DNA of 64,000 nt from Canibacter zhuwentaonis (GTDB lineage: Bacteria; Actinomycetota; Actinomycetes; Actinomycetales; Microbacteriaceae), in contig NZ_JAHDSZ010000001.1 in assembly GCF_018531145.1 (NCBI RefSeq), positions 186,001-250,000 on the forward strand, given 5' to 3'. Made by a program: the position numbers and the translations under genes. Numbering within the stretch: the stretch's first letter is position 1; each line of letters starts with the position of its first letter. Shown here one piece after another: positions 8,738 through 17,920 of the stretch. The notes under the pieces are model-generated. The model worked only from the letters and a program-made list of their open reading frames with translations, was not told the origin of the DNA and ran no database searches.

Positions 8738-9901
8738 CTAGCCGAGGATGGAATCTCGCATTTGCTGGGTTAGTTCTTTAACAACCGTTTGTAGCGCGGC
8801 GAGGGGTTGCGCGCCGGCTGCAATTTCGCGATTGTAGCTCATAATCTGCCTGGTGCTGTTGTTTTCTTTGGTCTCAGCCAGTTCCGCAACATAAGTCATT
8901 TCACTCTGACAGTTTAGCTCTGCGGCAATTGGTTCGAGCTCTTTGCAGAGGCTTTTGAGTAGTTCTGAGAGCGGTGCTTCAGTGCCGTGGTTGTCTGTTA
9001 AAACATTGGCTTCAAGCCCAAACCGTGCGGCGCGCCATTTATTTTCGATAATCACCAGCGGATGCAGCTTCCGTGGCGTCTCAGCGCTGTTAATTTTACG
9101 GTTCACGCTTTCAACCAGGCACTGCGTGAGCGCCGTTGTTGCGCTGATTTTCTTCAGATTGGTGGCTCCGTCGCAGGTGCGTACCTCAACTGTGCCAACG
9201 TGCGGTGCGGGGCGGATATCCCACCGTGCCTCGTTTATTTCCTCGAGTACTTTTGCGCGCCGCAGATCCGTGATAGTCTGCTCAAATTCCTCCCAAGTGT
9301 GCATCTCCGGCGGGATTCCTGCGCTCGGCAGCTGCTGAAAAATCATTGTGCGGTTGGAAACATAGCCGGTGTTTTCAAGATTCCAAAACGGGCTGGATGC
9401 TGATATCCCGATCAGATAGGGCTGATAGGTTAGCAGCGAGTTCATAATCGCAACCGCGTTTTCACGTTTTGCAACGCCAACGTGGGTATGCACACCCCAA
9501 ATCAGCATATTGCGCCCCCACCAGGCGTGGTGCGTGGCAAACTCCTGATAGCGCGGTTCTGCGGTTATTTTCTGCTCATGCCATTTTGAAAAGGGATGGC
9601 ATCCGCCGCCAAAAGGAGCGATATCGTGCTCATCGCAAACCCGGATCAACAGTTCTGCCATCTCGCGCAGCTGAGCAACGGCTGATTTTACGCTGGGGTG
9701 CGGTGAAGTGACAAGCTCGACGGTGTTTTGCAGCAGTTCTTTGGTGAAAATCGCCTCCGGGTTGCCCTGCCACTGCGCTTTCAGCTGCGGTAGTATCTCC
9801 GGCGCGGCATTAACAAGCTCTCCGGTTTCCTTGGAAACGAGAGCTAACTCCCACTCGATTCCGACTGAAGACTGGGGTGATTTCTTAAAACTGATTGACA
9901 T
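8738..9901 (-). CDS. YbdK/GCS2-family carboxylate-amine ligase (glutamate-cysteine ligase-like)
   Basis: A 387-residue member of the GCS2 family, ATP-dependent ligases that join glutamate to an amine, classically cysteine. Family hallmarks are GIEWELALV near the N-terminus, the GGCHPFSKW and TPRYQE-like (AEPRYQEF) segments, the WGVHTHVGV motif and GTVEVRTCDGATN. The physiological product cannot be read from sequence; actinobacterial members may make gamma-glutamylcysteine for thiol biosynthesis or act on other amines. Single gene, with ffh ending 127 bases away on the other strand and no recognisable partner. Confidence 0.88.
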   Translation of the reverse strand: MSISFKKSPQSSVGIEWELALVSKETGELVNAAPEILPQLKAQWQGNPEAIFTKELLQNTVELVTSPHPSVKSAVAQLREMAELLIRVCDEHDIAPFGGGCHPFSKWHEQKITAEPRYQEFATHHAWWGRNMLIWGVHTHVGVAKRENAVAIMNSLLTYQPYLIGISASSPFWNLENTGYVSNRTMIFQQLPSAGIPPEMHTWEEFEQTITDLRRAKVLEEINEARWDIRPAPHVGTVEVRTCDGATNLKKISATTALTQCLVESVNRKINSAETPRKLHPLVIIENKWRAARFGLEANVLTDNHGTEAPLSELLKSLCKELEPIAAELNCQSEMTYVAELAETKENNSTRQIMSYNREIAAGAQPLAALQTVVKELTQQMRDSILG

Positions 9902-10021
9902 GGCGAGTTGATCCGGTGCTAGTGCGACATTTTAACCGACTATAGCTTACTATGTCAGTTCGATTATTTCGTTTGTGCGAAGGGAAGCGGATCGTTTGTT
10001 TGCGCGATGCCTGTATGCGAC

Positions 10022-10208
10022 TGCGGGCGCTGGAACAGGCAGGTGATTGCGGACCTGGGTGCGGGCGCTGGAACAGGCGTGCGGATAGGCGCAGCTACGG
10101 GCGCGGGAGCCCAGATTGCGCGTAGCTTTTCCCAGTATCTCTGGGTGATTTCACTCACCACTTTCGCGCAGTTTTACGCAACACATTCGCGCAGTTTTGC
10201 GCAACACA
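10022..10208. repeat. Two short repeat families in the 9902-10343 gap upstream of rpsP
   Basis: This 442-base stretch has no convincing gene. It contains a 19-bp direct repeat (TGCGGGCGCTGGAACAGGC at 10022-10040 and 10060-10078, 38 bp apart), an inverted repeat AGCTACG...CGTAGCT around 10093-10127, and a 23-bp tandem repeat (10163-10185 and 10186-10208, beginning TTCGCGCAGTTTT) with a third partial copy. The ORFs running through it are repeat-driven. Confidence 0.7.
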
Positions 10209-10259
10209 TTCGCACTGCGCTGTAAAATGGCTGGTCATGGCGAAAATTGCGATCCGCTA

Positions 10260-10265
10260 TATAAT
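10260..10265 (+). promoter_or_regulatory. Candidate -10 element for the rpsP operon
   Basis: A perfect TATAAT lies 78 bases upstream of rpsP, just after the repeat cluster. No close match to a -35 was found at 16-18 bases. It would drive rpsP-khpA-rimM-trmD. Confidence 0.35.
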
Positions 10266-10343
10266 TGCTGTAAGATATTAAACATAGCGTTTTATGGGTA
10301 TGTGTAAAATGATTTAGTTTATTTATCTGGTAAGGATTCTAAA

Positions 10344-10769
10344 ATGGCAGTAAAAATTCGTCTCAAGCGCATGGGTAAGATTCGTGCGCCGTTCTATCGC
10401 GTTGTTGTTGCCGATTCACGCACCAAGCGTGACGGTCGCGTGATCGAAGAGATCGGCAAGTACCACCCAACTGAAAACCCATCATTCATCGAGATTAAAT
10501 CAGATCGTGCGCAGTACTGGCTAAGTGTTGGCGCGCAGCCAACCGAGCAGGTGCGTGCGCTGCTGAAGCTAACCGGTGACTGGGGCAAGTTTACGGGCGA
10601 GGGTAACACCAAGTCTGTTGTAAAAGCACCTGAGCCAAAGCCTGTTTTCTTGTACGATGGCAATAAAAAATCTGTGATTCGCCCACAGGCTGCAAAATCA
10701 GCTGCGACCGCGCCAGAGTCAGAAGCCGCTGCGACCGCCGCTGCTGAAACCGCCGAAGAGGCTGCGTAA
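10344..10769 (+). CDS. rpsP: 30S ribosomal protein bS16
   Basis: bS16 is an assembly protein of the 30S body. Residues 1-80 carry the signature [24 protein letters not shown] and the following RDGR-like [15 protein letters not shown]. The family is usually 80-100 residues in most bacteria; here residues ~115-141 form an Ala/Glu-rich tail ([12 protein letters not shown]), a form common in actinobacteria. ATG start, with AAGGA upstream. First gene of the operon, five bases before khpA. Confidence 0.97.
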   Translation: MAVKIRLKRMGKIRAPFYRVVVADSRTKRDGRVIEEIGKYHPTENPSFIEIKSDRAQYWLSVGAQPTEQVRALLKLTGDWGKFTGEGNTKSVVKAPEPKPVFLYDGNKKSVIRPQAAKSAATAPESEAAATAAAETAEEAA

Positions 10770-10774
10770 ATTCA

Positions 10775-11035
10775 ATGAGCTCAAACTCATCACTGCAGGC
10801 TATTTTAAGCCACCTGGTAAGTGGCATAGTTACAAAGCCCGAGGGCGTTAATATTAGCGCCTTCACGGATGTTCGCGGTCAGGTTTTGCAAGTGCGAGTT
10901 GATCCCGTGGATTTAGGGCGCGTAATCGGTAAACGGGGGCGCACCGTGCAGGCTTTACGCACTGTTATTAGCGCCCTGGCAAAGGGTGAGCCGGTGCGTG
11001 TTGAGGTTGTTGAAACTGACTACGAGAGCTCCTAA
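10775..11035 (+). CDS. khpA: KH-domain RNA-binding protein KhpA
   Basis: KhpA is a small single-KH protein that forms a complex with KhpB and binds many transcripts, affecting cell division and growth. The 86-residue protein has the KH GXXG loop as GKRG within VIGKRGRTVQALR. It sits between rpsP and rimM, its conserved position in Gram-positive bacteria. It ends one base before the rimM ATG. Confidence 0.92.
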   Translation: MSSNSSLQAILSHLVSGIVTKPEGVNISAFTDVRGQVLQVRVDPVDLGRVIGKRGRTVQALRTVISALAKGEPVRVEVVETDYESS

Positions 11036-11036
11036 A

Positions 11037-11795
11037 ATGAGCGAGAAATCGCGTGTTTTAGCTCCCCGCCCGGAAATCGGCGCGGGGAGTTTGCGCGTGG
11101 CACGGTTAACCAAGCCGCACGGGCTTAAAGGTGCTCTGAAACTAGAGCTTTACACTGACAATCCGGAGCTGCGTTTCACGCCCGGAGCGGTTTTTTATTT
11201 GCAGGTGCCACGCGATAGCGTGTGGTTTAATAAGACAATCACTCTCACACAGCTGCGCTGGTTTAATAACGTGCCCGTGGGATTTTTTGATGAGATCAGT
11301 GACCGCACGGCGGCTGAGAGTGCGGCGCGCGCAATTTTATGGATAGATGAGGCCACGGTCAATGCGGGCGCTGAAGAAAACGCCTGGTACGATACTGAGC
11401 TGGTCGGGCTGAGCGTGCGCGAGGGCGAAAAAACGCTAGGCACCGTTGAGAGTGTCGAGCATCTGCCGTCGCAGGATCTGCTCGTGGTAACAACTCTTGA
11501 CGGCGCAACCGTGCTTGTGCCCCTTGTGAACGAGATTGTGCCCGAAGTAAACACCGCCGAGGGGTATGTTGTTGTGACTCCTCCCGGCGGGCTTTTCGAG
11601 ACTGCGGCGGATGCTGCTGTAGGTGCGGGTGATACTGCGGGGGCGCAAACTGCGTGCGAACAAAATACTTGCGGGCAGGAAAAGAGCATTGCCAAGGCGA
11701 CGGAAAATGCGGATGCGCAGGCAAAGCGCGCGGTCGAGTACGCCAGCGCAATTGTTGACACTGCTGCTGACGCCGTTGCTAAAACCGCTGATTAG
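11037..11795 (+). CDS. rimM: Ribosome maturation factor RimM
   Basis: RimM binds uS19 and helps mature the 30S head. The N-terminal RimM domain (LRVARLTKPHGLKGALKLELYTDN) and the PRC-barrel part (WYDTELVGLSV, LPSQDLLVV, VLVPLVNEIVPEV) are intact to about residue 185. The last ~65 residues are an Ala-rich tail with two Cys (ACEQNTCGQ) that is not part of the family. I take ATG 11037, directly after the khpA stop, rather than the upstream in-frame GTG at 10986. Confidence 0.93.
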   Translation: MSEKSRVLAPRPEIGAGSLRVARLTKPHGLKGALKLELYTDNPELRFTPGAVFYLQVPRDSVWFNKTITLTQLRWFNNVPVGFFDEISDRTAAESAARAILWIDEATVNAGAEENAWYDTELVGLSVREGEKTLGTVESVEHLPSQDLLVVTTLDGATVLVPLVNEIVPEVNTAEGYVVVTPPGGLFETAADAAVGAGDTAGAQTACEQNTCGQEKSIAKATENADAQAKRAVEYASAIVDTAADAVAKTAD

Positions 11796-11808
11796 AGTCT
11801 AGTTTAAG

Positions 11809-12501
11809 ATGAAAATCGACGTTGTTTCAATTTTCCCCGTGTTCTTTAATGTGCTAGAGCTTTCCCTGCTGGGCAAAGCTAGAGCCCGTGGGATGCTTGA
11901 TTTTGCCGTGCACGATCTACGCGATCACACGCACGACAAGCATCGCACAGTCGACGGAACCCCCGCAGGCGGTGGGGCAGGAATGGTTATGAAAGCCGAG
12001 CCTTGGGGTAGCGCGCTCGACAGTCTGATTGCGGGCGGAACAGATCCGCTGCTAATATTCCCCGCGCCCGCAGGAGAGGTTTTTAATCAGCGCCTCGCTC
12101 ACGAACTCGCTGCTGAAAAACACCTTATTTTTGGGTGCGGTCGCTACGAGGGAATTGACCAGCGGGTTTTTGACGAGTACACCGCCCGTGCCCGCGTTAA
12201 GCTCGTGAGTCTGGGTGACTACGTTTTAAACGGCGGCGAGGTTGCGACGGTCGCAATTATCGAGGCGGTTGCGAGGCTGCTGCCGGGCATGGTTGGCAAC
12301 CCCGAGAGCCTTGTTGAGGAGTCACATGAGGGCGGGATGCTGGAGTACCCCAATTACACGCAGCCGGCGGTGTGGCGCGGGCGTGAAATCCCTGAGGTTT
12401 TACGCAGCGGCAATCACGCGGCAATAGCTAAGTGGCGGGCCGAGCAACGCCTGCTACGCACCCGGGAGCTGCGCCCCGATCTGCTGGGCGACGCGGACTA
12501 A
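11809..12501 (+). CDS. trmD: tRNA (guanine-N1)-methyltransferase TrmD
   Basis: TrmD makes m1G37 next to the anticodon, preventing +1 frameshifting. The SPOUT-fold motifs are present: [10 protein letters not shown] start, [33 protein letters not shown] (SAM-binding trefoil knot) and the C-terminal [14 protein letters not shown]. At 230 residues it is of normal length. Last gene of the rpsP cluster before a long gap; in most relatives rplS follows directly. Confidence 0.97.
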   Translation: MKIDVVSIFPVFFNVLELSLLGKARARGMLDFAVHDLRDHTHDKHRTVDGTPAGGGAGMVMKAEPWGSALDSLIAGGTDPLLIFPAPAGEVFNQRLAHELAAEKHLIFGCGRYEGIDQRVFDEYTARARVKLVSLGDYVLNGGEVATVAIIEAVARLLPGMVGNPESLVEESHEGGMLEYPNYTQPAVWRGREIPEVLRSGNHAAIAKWRAEQRLLRTRELRPDLLGDAD

Positions 12502-12683
12502 ATTATAGCGGATCGTACATCGCGATCTGTTGTTGCTGGGTGGCGCGAGCCGCACAGGGCTTTTGGCAGCGCGGGACTATTGGTCGGCAAGGATTCTTTA
12601 TGGCGGATCGCGCAAGTCGTGCTTATTGAGAGACTTTATTAATTAGTCATATTTCTTCCCGTTTGCATAGTAAAAGGTGTAGC

Positions 12684-12704
12684 ATGAGAAATGAGTTAGT
12701 TTAA
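12684..12704 (+). other. Possible 6-codon leader ORF
   Basis: ATG to TAA encoding MRNELV, preceded by AAAAGGTG (12672-12679) at good Shine-Dalgarno distance. It lies 67 bases upstream of the cysteine-rich peptide. Too short to be sure it is translated. Confidence 0.2.
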
Positions 12705-12771
12705 GAAGGCTATTCTTTTGCTGACCAACTATCCGCTATTGAACTTCTAGTTTGAATTAAGGAGGTGCATC

Positions 12772-12846
12772 GTGAATACAAGCTATGACGTAACATCATG
12801 CGAGTGCTCATGTAGCTGCTCTTGCGGTTGCTCTTGCAGCGCGTAA
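12772..12846 (+). CDS. 24-residue peptide with cysteine at every second position
   Basis: A GTG-initiated micro-ORF with a near-perfect Shine-Dalgarno (AAGGAGGTG, 12759-12767). It encodes a nine-residue N-terminal part (MNTSYDVTS) followed by CECSCSCSCGCSCSA, in which all seven Cys alternate with Ser, Glu or Gly; six codons are TGC and one is TGT. Possibilities are a cysteine-responsive leader peptide of the polycysteine type described in mycobacteria, a metal-binding peptide, or a precursor of a modified peptide. No sulfur gene or modification enzyme follows, so none is supported by context. A hairpin follows 18 bases after the stop. Confidence 0.6.
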   Translation: MNTSYDVTSCECSCSCSCGCSCSA

Positions 12847-12864
12847 CCCTATCTAAAATTTTGG

Positions 12865-12883
12865 CTGGGGTGCGGGCTGCGCC
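12865..12883 (+). terminator. Hairpin after the cysteine peptide
   Basis: GGGGTGCG-GGC-TGCGCCCC forms an 8-bp stem with two G-U pairs and a 3-base loop, starting 18 bases after the peptide stop. There is no T-tract, so it may be a transcript end, an attenuator stem, or an RNA-processing barrier. Confidence 0.4.
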
Positions 12884-13358
12884 CCGGTCAAACTACGTTT
12901 AGAGGCTGGGTTTGCGCGGCACGCGGAGCTAAAGTTGAACAACTTTCGCGATTGTGAACAGCAGCACAAGTCTGCGCACTGTGTTCGAGCTTACGGGCGA
13001 GCGTCCTACTTCGGGTACTTTGAGCGTCACCGGTCGTGTGGAATGTAATACTGATGAGCGCTGGCATCGTGATTCTAATTTCGTTTTCGACTATGCTGAT
13101 TTGCTGTTTAATGGGCGGTTGTGCTCGTGTTGGGTGTTATAGCCGGGCTGATGGGATGTCGCAGGTATTCGCGGATCAGCTAGTGTCGGGCTTATGTCCG
13201 CCGAATTTTATTTTACCGTGTTTTAAGGTAATATATTGCCCTGTGCTGGTTTTACTCGCCGCTGCCGCAAGGGTGTGCGAGTTTTAACAACCGGTGTGAT
13301 TTGGTTTTATTCCTAACAGATGTGATTCGACTTGCGGCGAGCGCAGAAAGAAGCAAAA
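12884..13358. other. Intergenic stretch before rplS
   Basis: About 475 bases without a convincing gene. It includes a palindrome AAAGTTG-AA-CAACTTT (12931-12946), which could be an operator, and an AT-rich section near 13205-13240 (TTTTAAGGTAATATATTG) that may hold the rplS promoter. Two ORFs starting at 12954 and 13036 lack ribosome binding sites and family features. Confidence 0.4.
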
Positions 13359-13709
13359 ATGCAGAAGCTAGATTTTCTAGATGCTCAGTCTCTTAAAACA
13401 GACGTTCCGGATTTTCGTGCTGGTGATACGGTTAAAGTTCACGTAAACATCGTCGAGGGTAATCGTTCTCGTGTGCAGATCTTCCAAGGCATTGTTATCG
13501 CCCGTCACGGTGACGGCGTGCGTGAAACATTCACCGTGCGTAAAATTAGTTTCCAGGTTGGTGTTGAGCGTAAGTTCCCAGTACACTCACCTGCTATCGA
13601 TAAAATAGAGATTGTGAGCCGTGGTGTTGTGCGTCGCGCCAAGCTGTACTACTTGCGTGGTCTCACCGGCAAAAAAGCAAAGATCCGCGAAAAACGCGAC
13701 GATATCTAA
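13359..13709 (+). CDS. rplS: 50S ribosomal protein bL19
   Basis: bL19 sits at the 30S-50S interface. The 116-residue protein has the characteristic [40 protein letters not shown] and [18 protein letters not shown] segments. The ATG at 13359 follows GAAAGAAG; the longer in-frame reading from 13332 adds nine atypical residues. Separated from trmD by the region carrying the cysteine peptide, and closed by a strong terminator. Confidence 0.97.
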   Translation: MQKLDFLDAQSLKTDVPDFRAGDTVKVHVNIVEGNRSRVQIFQGIVIARHGDGVRETFTVRKISFQVGVERKFPVHSPAIDKIEIVSRGVVRRAKLYYLRGLTGKKAKIREKRDDI

Positions 13710-13720
13710 AAGAATTTTTA

Positions 13721-13764
13721 AAAACAGGGTCATTGGGGTTCATCCGCGATGACCCTGTTTTGTA
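13721..13764 (+). terminator. rplS terminator
   Basis: A 13-bp perfect stem (AAAACAGGGTCAT, 13721-13733, with its complement at 13749-13761) with a 15-base loop; the right arm ends in TTTT. This is a clear intrinsic terminator. The rest of the 13710-14038 gap shows nothing else recognisable except an AT-rich stretch just before lepB. Confidence 0.85.
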
Positions 13765-14038
13765 ATAAGCGGTGGTAAATAAGTGGTGATGCGGTGCTGG
13801 GCGTAGTGCTAGAGCACAGGTGTGCTGGTGCGTAGGTACTGGCTCAGAGGTGGCAGGGCTGCGCAGATCGCTTATCCTCGCTAGTAGTTAGCGACCAGCC
13901 AATCAGCGAGAAACAGACCCCGTTCAAAACATCCGCCCATCCGCCGCGCGGCTCTCTTTGTGCGGTGTCTGCAGCATCCGCTAAGTAAAAAAAGATAAAC
14001 TCAAAGCTGTTTATTGTTTTGTATTTTAGGGAGCGTGC

Positions 14039-14872
14039 GTGTTCAAAAAAACCAAAAAAGAGGATCAAAAAAAGACGCTTTTGCGTTCCCTAACAGAAAC
14101 CGCAATGATGATCGCGATAGCCTTGCTCGCGTCTTTTTTACTAAACACCTTCTTAATCCGTAGCTTTTACATCCCCTCAGCATCAATGCAAAACACGCTG
14201 CAGGTTAATGACCACGTGCTCGTTAACAAACTCGTACCAAAGGTTGTTGCGCTGCAACGAGGCGATATTGTCGTTTTTGACGATCCGGGAGGGTGGCTCG
14301 TTGGAGCTGTTGCGCCGCCAGCTAATCCGGTGCAAAAAGTGCTGCAAAAAATCGGTATTTTCCCCGACGCAACCGACAACAAATACCTCATAAAACGCGT
14401 TATCGGAGTTGCGGGCGACCGCATTCAGTGCTGCGGCGCAAGTGGCAAACTAAAGGTTAACGGGATAGAGATTGACGAACCCTACGCGGTGATTCCCGCC
14501 GGGCAAACACGCGTTTCGGCAGTAGATTTTGATGTTACGGTGCCTGCCGGGCATATTTGGGTTATGGGTGATAACCGCTACGACTCCCGCGATTCGCGCT
14601 ACAACCAGGATCAGCCTACAAAAGGGTTTGTGCCGGTCGAAAACATTGTCGGCAGGGCGTTCCTGCTAACATATCCGTTTAATCGGCTAACAATCCTGGG
14701 CAATTATCCCGAGACTTTCAGCAGAGTGCCGCCGGCAGAGGGCGGATCCGCCGCCGCAAAGGCAAGCTCGGTAGCAGCAAGCGCTACAGGCGCTAACAGT
14801 GCGGAGCAAACCCCCGCCGCAGCGCGCCACCCTCAAGCAAACCGCGCAGCAAAAACTGACGGGGCGTACTAG
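14039..14872 (+). CDS. lepB: Signal peptidase I
   Basis: Type I signal peptidase removes Sec/Tat signal peptides on the outer face of the membrane. One N-terminal helix (residues ~18-40) precedes the catalytic Ser49 in PSASM, and the general base Lys119 lies in LIKRVIGVAGD; GDNRYDSRDSR is the conserved box E. GTG start with AGGGAG ten bases upstream. The C-terminal ~45 residues are an Ala/Ser-rich tail with no second membrane helix. It ends six bases before rnhB. Confidence 0.95.
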   Translation: MFKKTKKEDQKKTLLRSLTETAMMIAIALLASFLLNTFLIRSFYIPSASMQNTLQVNDHVLVNKLVPKVVALQRGDIVVFDDPGGWLVGAVAPPANPVQKVLQKIGIFPDATDNKYLIKRVIGVAGDRIQCCGASGKLKVNGIEIDEPYAVIPAGQTRVSAVDFDVTVPAGHIWVMGDNRYDSRDSRYNQDQPTKGFVPVENIVGRAFLLTYPFNRLTILGNYPETFSRVPPAEGGSAAAKASSVAASATGANSAEQTPAAARHPQANRAAKTDGAY

Positions 14873-14878
14873 CAAACC

Positions 14879-15544
14879 ATGACAGAAGTGTTTAATAACC
14901 GTGTTAAAAACCCGACGAGCGATTACGAGAACGAGTTGCTCGCGGTGTATGACAGGGTTATTGGTGTCGACGAGGCCGGCAGGGGCGCTATCGCCGGCCC
15001 GGTTGCTGTCGGAGCGCAACTGCTCACACTAACCGAGCCACCGACTTTCCCCACCGGGCTAAGAGACTCTAAGCTGCTCATACCTCGCCGTCGCGAGGCC
15101 GTCTATGAAGAACTCGCCCGCGCATCAACCGGCGCGGTGGGGTTTACAAGCCCCGCCATCATTGACAGCGAGGGTATTATCGCGGGTCTTGCAGCCGCCG
15201 CAATTGCCGCGCTGCGAAAACTGCTGCGTAAAAGCCCTGCGGCGCTCTTAAATGCGGTGATTCTGCTAGACGGCAAACACGACTGGCTCACTCCGGTGAT
15301 AACAGCAGAGTTCACAGCCGCACCCCGGGTGATTACGCGGGTTGGAGCTGACAGCGCCTGCACGGTTGTGGCGGCAGCGAGCGTGCGCGCAAAAGTCGCG
15401 CGCGACCGGCTAATGTGTACCCTCGCACAAGAACTGCCAGAATACCTGTGGCAAAACAATAAGGGGTACGGCTCCGCCGCCCACTATCAGGCGATAGTGG
15501 ATCACGGAGTTACACCGCAACACCGCGTGAGCTGGATCCGCTAA
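14879..15544 (+). CDS. rnhB: Ribonuclease HII
   Basis: RNase HII removes misincorporated ribonucleotides and RNA from RNA-DNA hybrids. The catalytic DEAGRG motif lies at residues 31-36, followed by DSK (LRDSKLL), the internal aspartate in ILLDGKHDW and the fourth acidic site near ADSACTVVAAASVRAKVARDR. The NKGYGS and HR.SW ending are family typical. ATG start immediately downstream of lepB, as in many actinobacteria (rplS-lepB-rnhB). Confidence 0.95.
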   Translation: MTEVFNNRVKNPTSDYENELLAVYDRVIGVDEAGRGAIAGPVAVGAQLLTLTEPPTFPTGLRDSKLLIPRRREAVYEELARASTGAVGFTSPAIIDSEGIIAGLAAAAIAALRKLLRKSPAALLNAVILLDGKHDWLTPVITAEFTAAPRVITRVGADSACTVVAAASVRAKVARDRLMCTLAQELPEYLWQNNKGYGSAAHYQAIVDHGVTPQHRVSWIR

Positions 15545-15578
15545 ATATTAGTACAGCCGCACAGGGTATCTTTAGAGC

Positions 15579-16508
15579 GTGAAAAATAACCAGCTGCCGA
15601 TAGGGATTTTTGACTCCGGCGTGGGCGGGCTCACCGTTGCCAGGGCGGTGCGTGACCTGCTGCCGGGTGAGTCGATAAGCTACCTTGGCGATAGCGCGCG
15701 TGCGCCGTACGGGTCGCGAGCGATTAGTGAGGTGCGCGAATTTTCGCTCGAGATGCTCGATGTGCTGGTTGCGCGCGGGGTTAAAATGCTCGTGATCGCG
15801 TGTAACACCTCCTCGGCCGCGGTGCTGCGGGATGCTTACGAGAGGTATAACGTGCCAATTGTTGAGGTTATTTTACCCACTGTGCGCGCGGCTCTTGCGA
15901 TAACCAAAACGGGTAGAATCGGTCTGTTGGCGACTCGCGCAACCGTGAAGTCTAATATTTATCGTGATTTTTGTGAAATTGATCGCGGCGCGAGAATTTT
16001 TGCCGAGCCGGCTCCGAAGTTTGTTGAGCTGGTTGAGGCGGGCATTACCGCAGGTAGCGAGGTTGCGCACTACGCACAAAAATACTGCGCACCGCTGTTG
16101 GAGGCGGATGTTGACACAGTTATTCTGGGGTGCACGCACTATCCGTTTTTGCGCGGTGCTTTAAAGCGTGTGGTTGGTGATGCCGTTAATCTGGTGTCGA
16201 GTGATATTGAGACGGCTAACGAGGTATATCGCGTGCTGAGTGAGGCTGAGCTGCTGCGTGCGCCGGGGGAGTTGGGTGCGGTGCGCGCAACGGTGTTAGC
16301 GGATGTGCCGGGGCCGGCGGGAGTATCGAGTCCGGCGAGCGCATTGAGCAAGCTGGGCGAGACTGAGCTGCCGAGTGCTCTGGCAACAGCAGGTGCGCAG
16401 CCTGATCCGCCGGTTTTTGAGTGTTTCACAACGGGCCACAACGTGGCAGATTTTAAGCGCTTAGCACAGCAAATGCTGGGCTTGCAGGTAACAGTTACGA
16501 GTATCTAG
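15579..16508 (+). CDS. murI: Glutamate racemase
   Basis: MurI supplies D-glutamate for peptidoglycan. Residue pairs expected for catalysis are present: DSGVGG near the N-terminus, Cys75 in VIACNTSSA, and Cys185-His187 in ILGCTHYPF. Residues ~236-282 form an Ala/Pro/Ser-rich stretch before the closing VFECFTTGH, longer than in most racemases. GTG start. It forms a likely operon with rph and rdgB (gaps of 11 and 4 bases). Confidence 0.95.
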   Translation: MKNNQLPIGIFDSGVGGLTVARAVRDLLPGESISYLGDSARAPYGSRAISEVREFSLEMLDVLVARGVKMLVIACNTSSAAVLRDAYERYNVPIVEVILPTVRAALAITKTGRIGLLATRATVKSNIYRDFCEIDRGARIFAEPAPKFVELVEAGITAGSEVAHYAQKYCAPLLEADVDTVILGCTHYPFLRGALKRVVGDAVNLVSSDIETANEVYRVLSEAELLRAPGELGAVRATVLADVPGPAGVSSPASALSKLGETELPSALATAGAQPDPPVFECFTTGHNVADFKRLAQQMLGLQVTVTSI

Positions 16509-16519
16509 AGAGGCAGAAA

Positions 16520-17260
16520 ATGGCAGAAAACACGGTAATGCGCGCTGCTGGCAGGGCGCTGCACGAAATGCGCGAGGTTAAAATTGAGCGCGGTTGGAGC
16601 ACGCAGGCAGAGGGTTCGTGCCTGATCAGCTATGGCAACACCAGGGTGCTCTGCACAGCGAGTTTTATCGCGGGAGTGCCGCGCTGGCGGGCAAACTCTA
16701 AGCAGGGCTGGGTTACTGCGGAGTATGCGATGCTGCCGCGCGCAACTTCTGAGCGGATGCCGCGCGAGTCGGTGAAGGGTAAAATTGGCGGCAGAACCCA
16801 TGAGATCTCACGCCTTGTTGCGCGCAGCTTGCGGGCGGTTGTTGATCTGTCAGCTCTTGGCGAAAACACGATAACCGTTGACTGCGATGTTTTGCAGGCC
16901 GACGGGGGTACACGCACTGCGGCGATAACCGGCGCGTTTGTTGCGCTGGCCGATGCTGTTGAGTGTGCCAAGGGTGAAAAACTGGTGCGTAAAAACGCGA
17001 CCGTGATTAAAGACTCTGTTGCCGCGGTTTCGGTGGGAATTGTTGACGGGGTTGTGATGGTGGATCTGACCTATGCTGAAGACAGTGCCGCTTTTACCGA
17101 CATGAATGTGGTGATTACCGGGAGCGGGGAGCTTGTTGAAGTGCAGGGAACAGCCGAGCGGGAGCCGTTTACGAGAGCGCAGCTGCATAAGATGCTGGAT
17201 TTAGCAGAATCCGCTGTGGTTTCGGTGCGCGAGGCGCAGCTGCGAGCTTTGGAAGGGTAA
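16520..17260 (+). CDS. rph: Ribonuclease PH
   Basis: RNase PH is a phosphate-dependent 3'-5' exoribonuclease that trims tRNA 3' ends. The 246-residue protein has the family segments [64 protein letters not shown] and [20 protein letters not shown]. It is normal in length and lies between murI and rdgB, the standard actinobacterial arrangement. Confidence 0.96.
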   Translation: MAENTVMRAAGRALHEMREVKIERGWSTQAEGSCLISYGNTRVLCTASFIAGVPRWRANSKQGWVTAEYAMLPRATSERMPRESVKGKIGGRTHEISRLVARSLRAVVDLSALGENTITVDCDVLQADGGTRTAAITGAFVALADAVECAKGEKLVRKNATVIKDSVAAVSVGIVDGVVMVDLTYAEDSAAFTDMNVVITGSGELVEVQGTAEREPFTRAQLHKMLDLAESAVVSVREAQLRALEG

Positions 17261-17264
17261 CAGC

Positions 17265-17870
17265 GTGACACGCGAGATTATTTTAGCAACCGGCAACGCG
17301 CACAAAGTGCAAGAGATTTCTGCGATTTTGGGCGCTGTTTTGCCGGGGGTGAGCGTTGCCGGATATGCGGATGCGCAGCCGGCAGAAACAGGGGTTACTT
17401 TTTGTGAGAACGCACTTATTAAGGCACGCGCCGCTGCTCTGGTAACCGGTAAAATGAGTATTGCCGATGACAGCGGAATTGCGGTGGATGTTTTAGGTGG
17501 CGCACCCGGGATTTTTTCTGCCCGCTGGGCGGGTAAGAACAGCTCAGATAAAAACAATCTAGAGCTGTTGTTACAGCAGCTGCAAGATATTGTGCCTAAG
17601 TCGCGCGGTGCTGAGTTTGTGTGCGCGGCGGCTGTTGTGCAGCCTTTAGCGGACGGGCAACTGTTTGAGCGCTGCGTTGTTGGACGCTGGCGTGGGGTCC
17701 TGCTTGACGCGCCGCGCGGTGGCGCGGGGTTTGGGTATGATCCGATTTTTTGCCCTGAGGGTTACAGTGTTTCTGCGGCGGAGCTTGATGGACGCTTAAA
17801 AAATCAGCTCAGTCACAGACGGAAAGCTTTTAATCTACTCGTTGCCGAGCTGCAGCAGTTGCTCGCGTAG
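17265..17870 (+). CDS. rdgB: XTP/dITP diphosphatase (RdgB/HAM1 family)
   Basis: This enzyme removes non-canonical purine nucleotides (ITP, XTP, dITP) before they enter nucleic acids. Signatures are LATGNAHKVQEI at the N-terminus, the TFCENALIKA segment, IADDSGIAVDVLGGAPGIFSARWAG, and GGAGFGYDPIF with the SHRRKA ending. GTG start at 17265. Last gene of the murI-rph-rdgB unit. Confidence 0.95.
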   Translation: MTREIILATGNAHKVQEISAILGAVLPGVSVAGYADAQPAETGVTFCENALIKARAAALVTGKMSIADDSGIAVDVLGGAPGIFSARWAGKNSSDKNNLELLLQQLQDIVPKSRGAEFVCAAAVVQPLADGQLFERCVVGRWRGVLLDAPRGGAGFGYDPIFCPEGYSVSAAELDGRLKNQLSHRRKAFNLLVAELQQLLA

Positions 17871-17920
17871 CGTGTTGCGTGTTTACGGCTGAGCCGGTTA
17901 CTGTTTTGCGCACTGTTTGC

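Noticed and set aside
9964-10225. ORFs on both strands in the repeat region before rpsP
   Set aside because: Open frames caused by GC-rich short repeats; composition (PAPVAAPIRTPVPAPAP) follows the repeat, with no start signals.
12954-13287. Two overlapping plus-strand ORFs before rplS
   Set aside because: No Shine-Dalgarno, no recognisable domain, and they overlap each other in different frames.
13844-14068. 74-codon minus-strand ORF upstream of lepB
   Set aside because: No family features, overlaps the lepB start and its Shine-Dalgarno, and has no upstream signal of its own.
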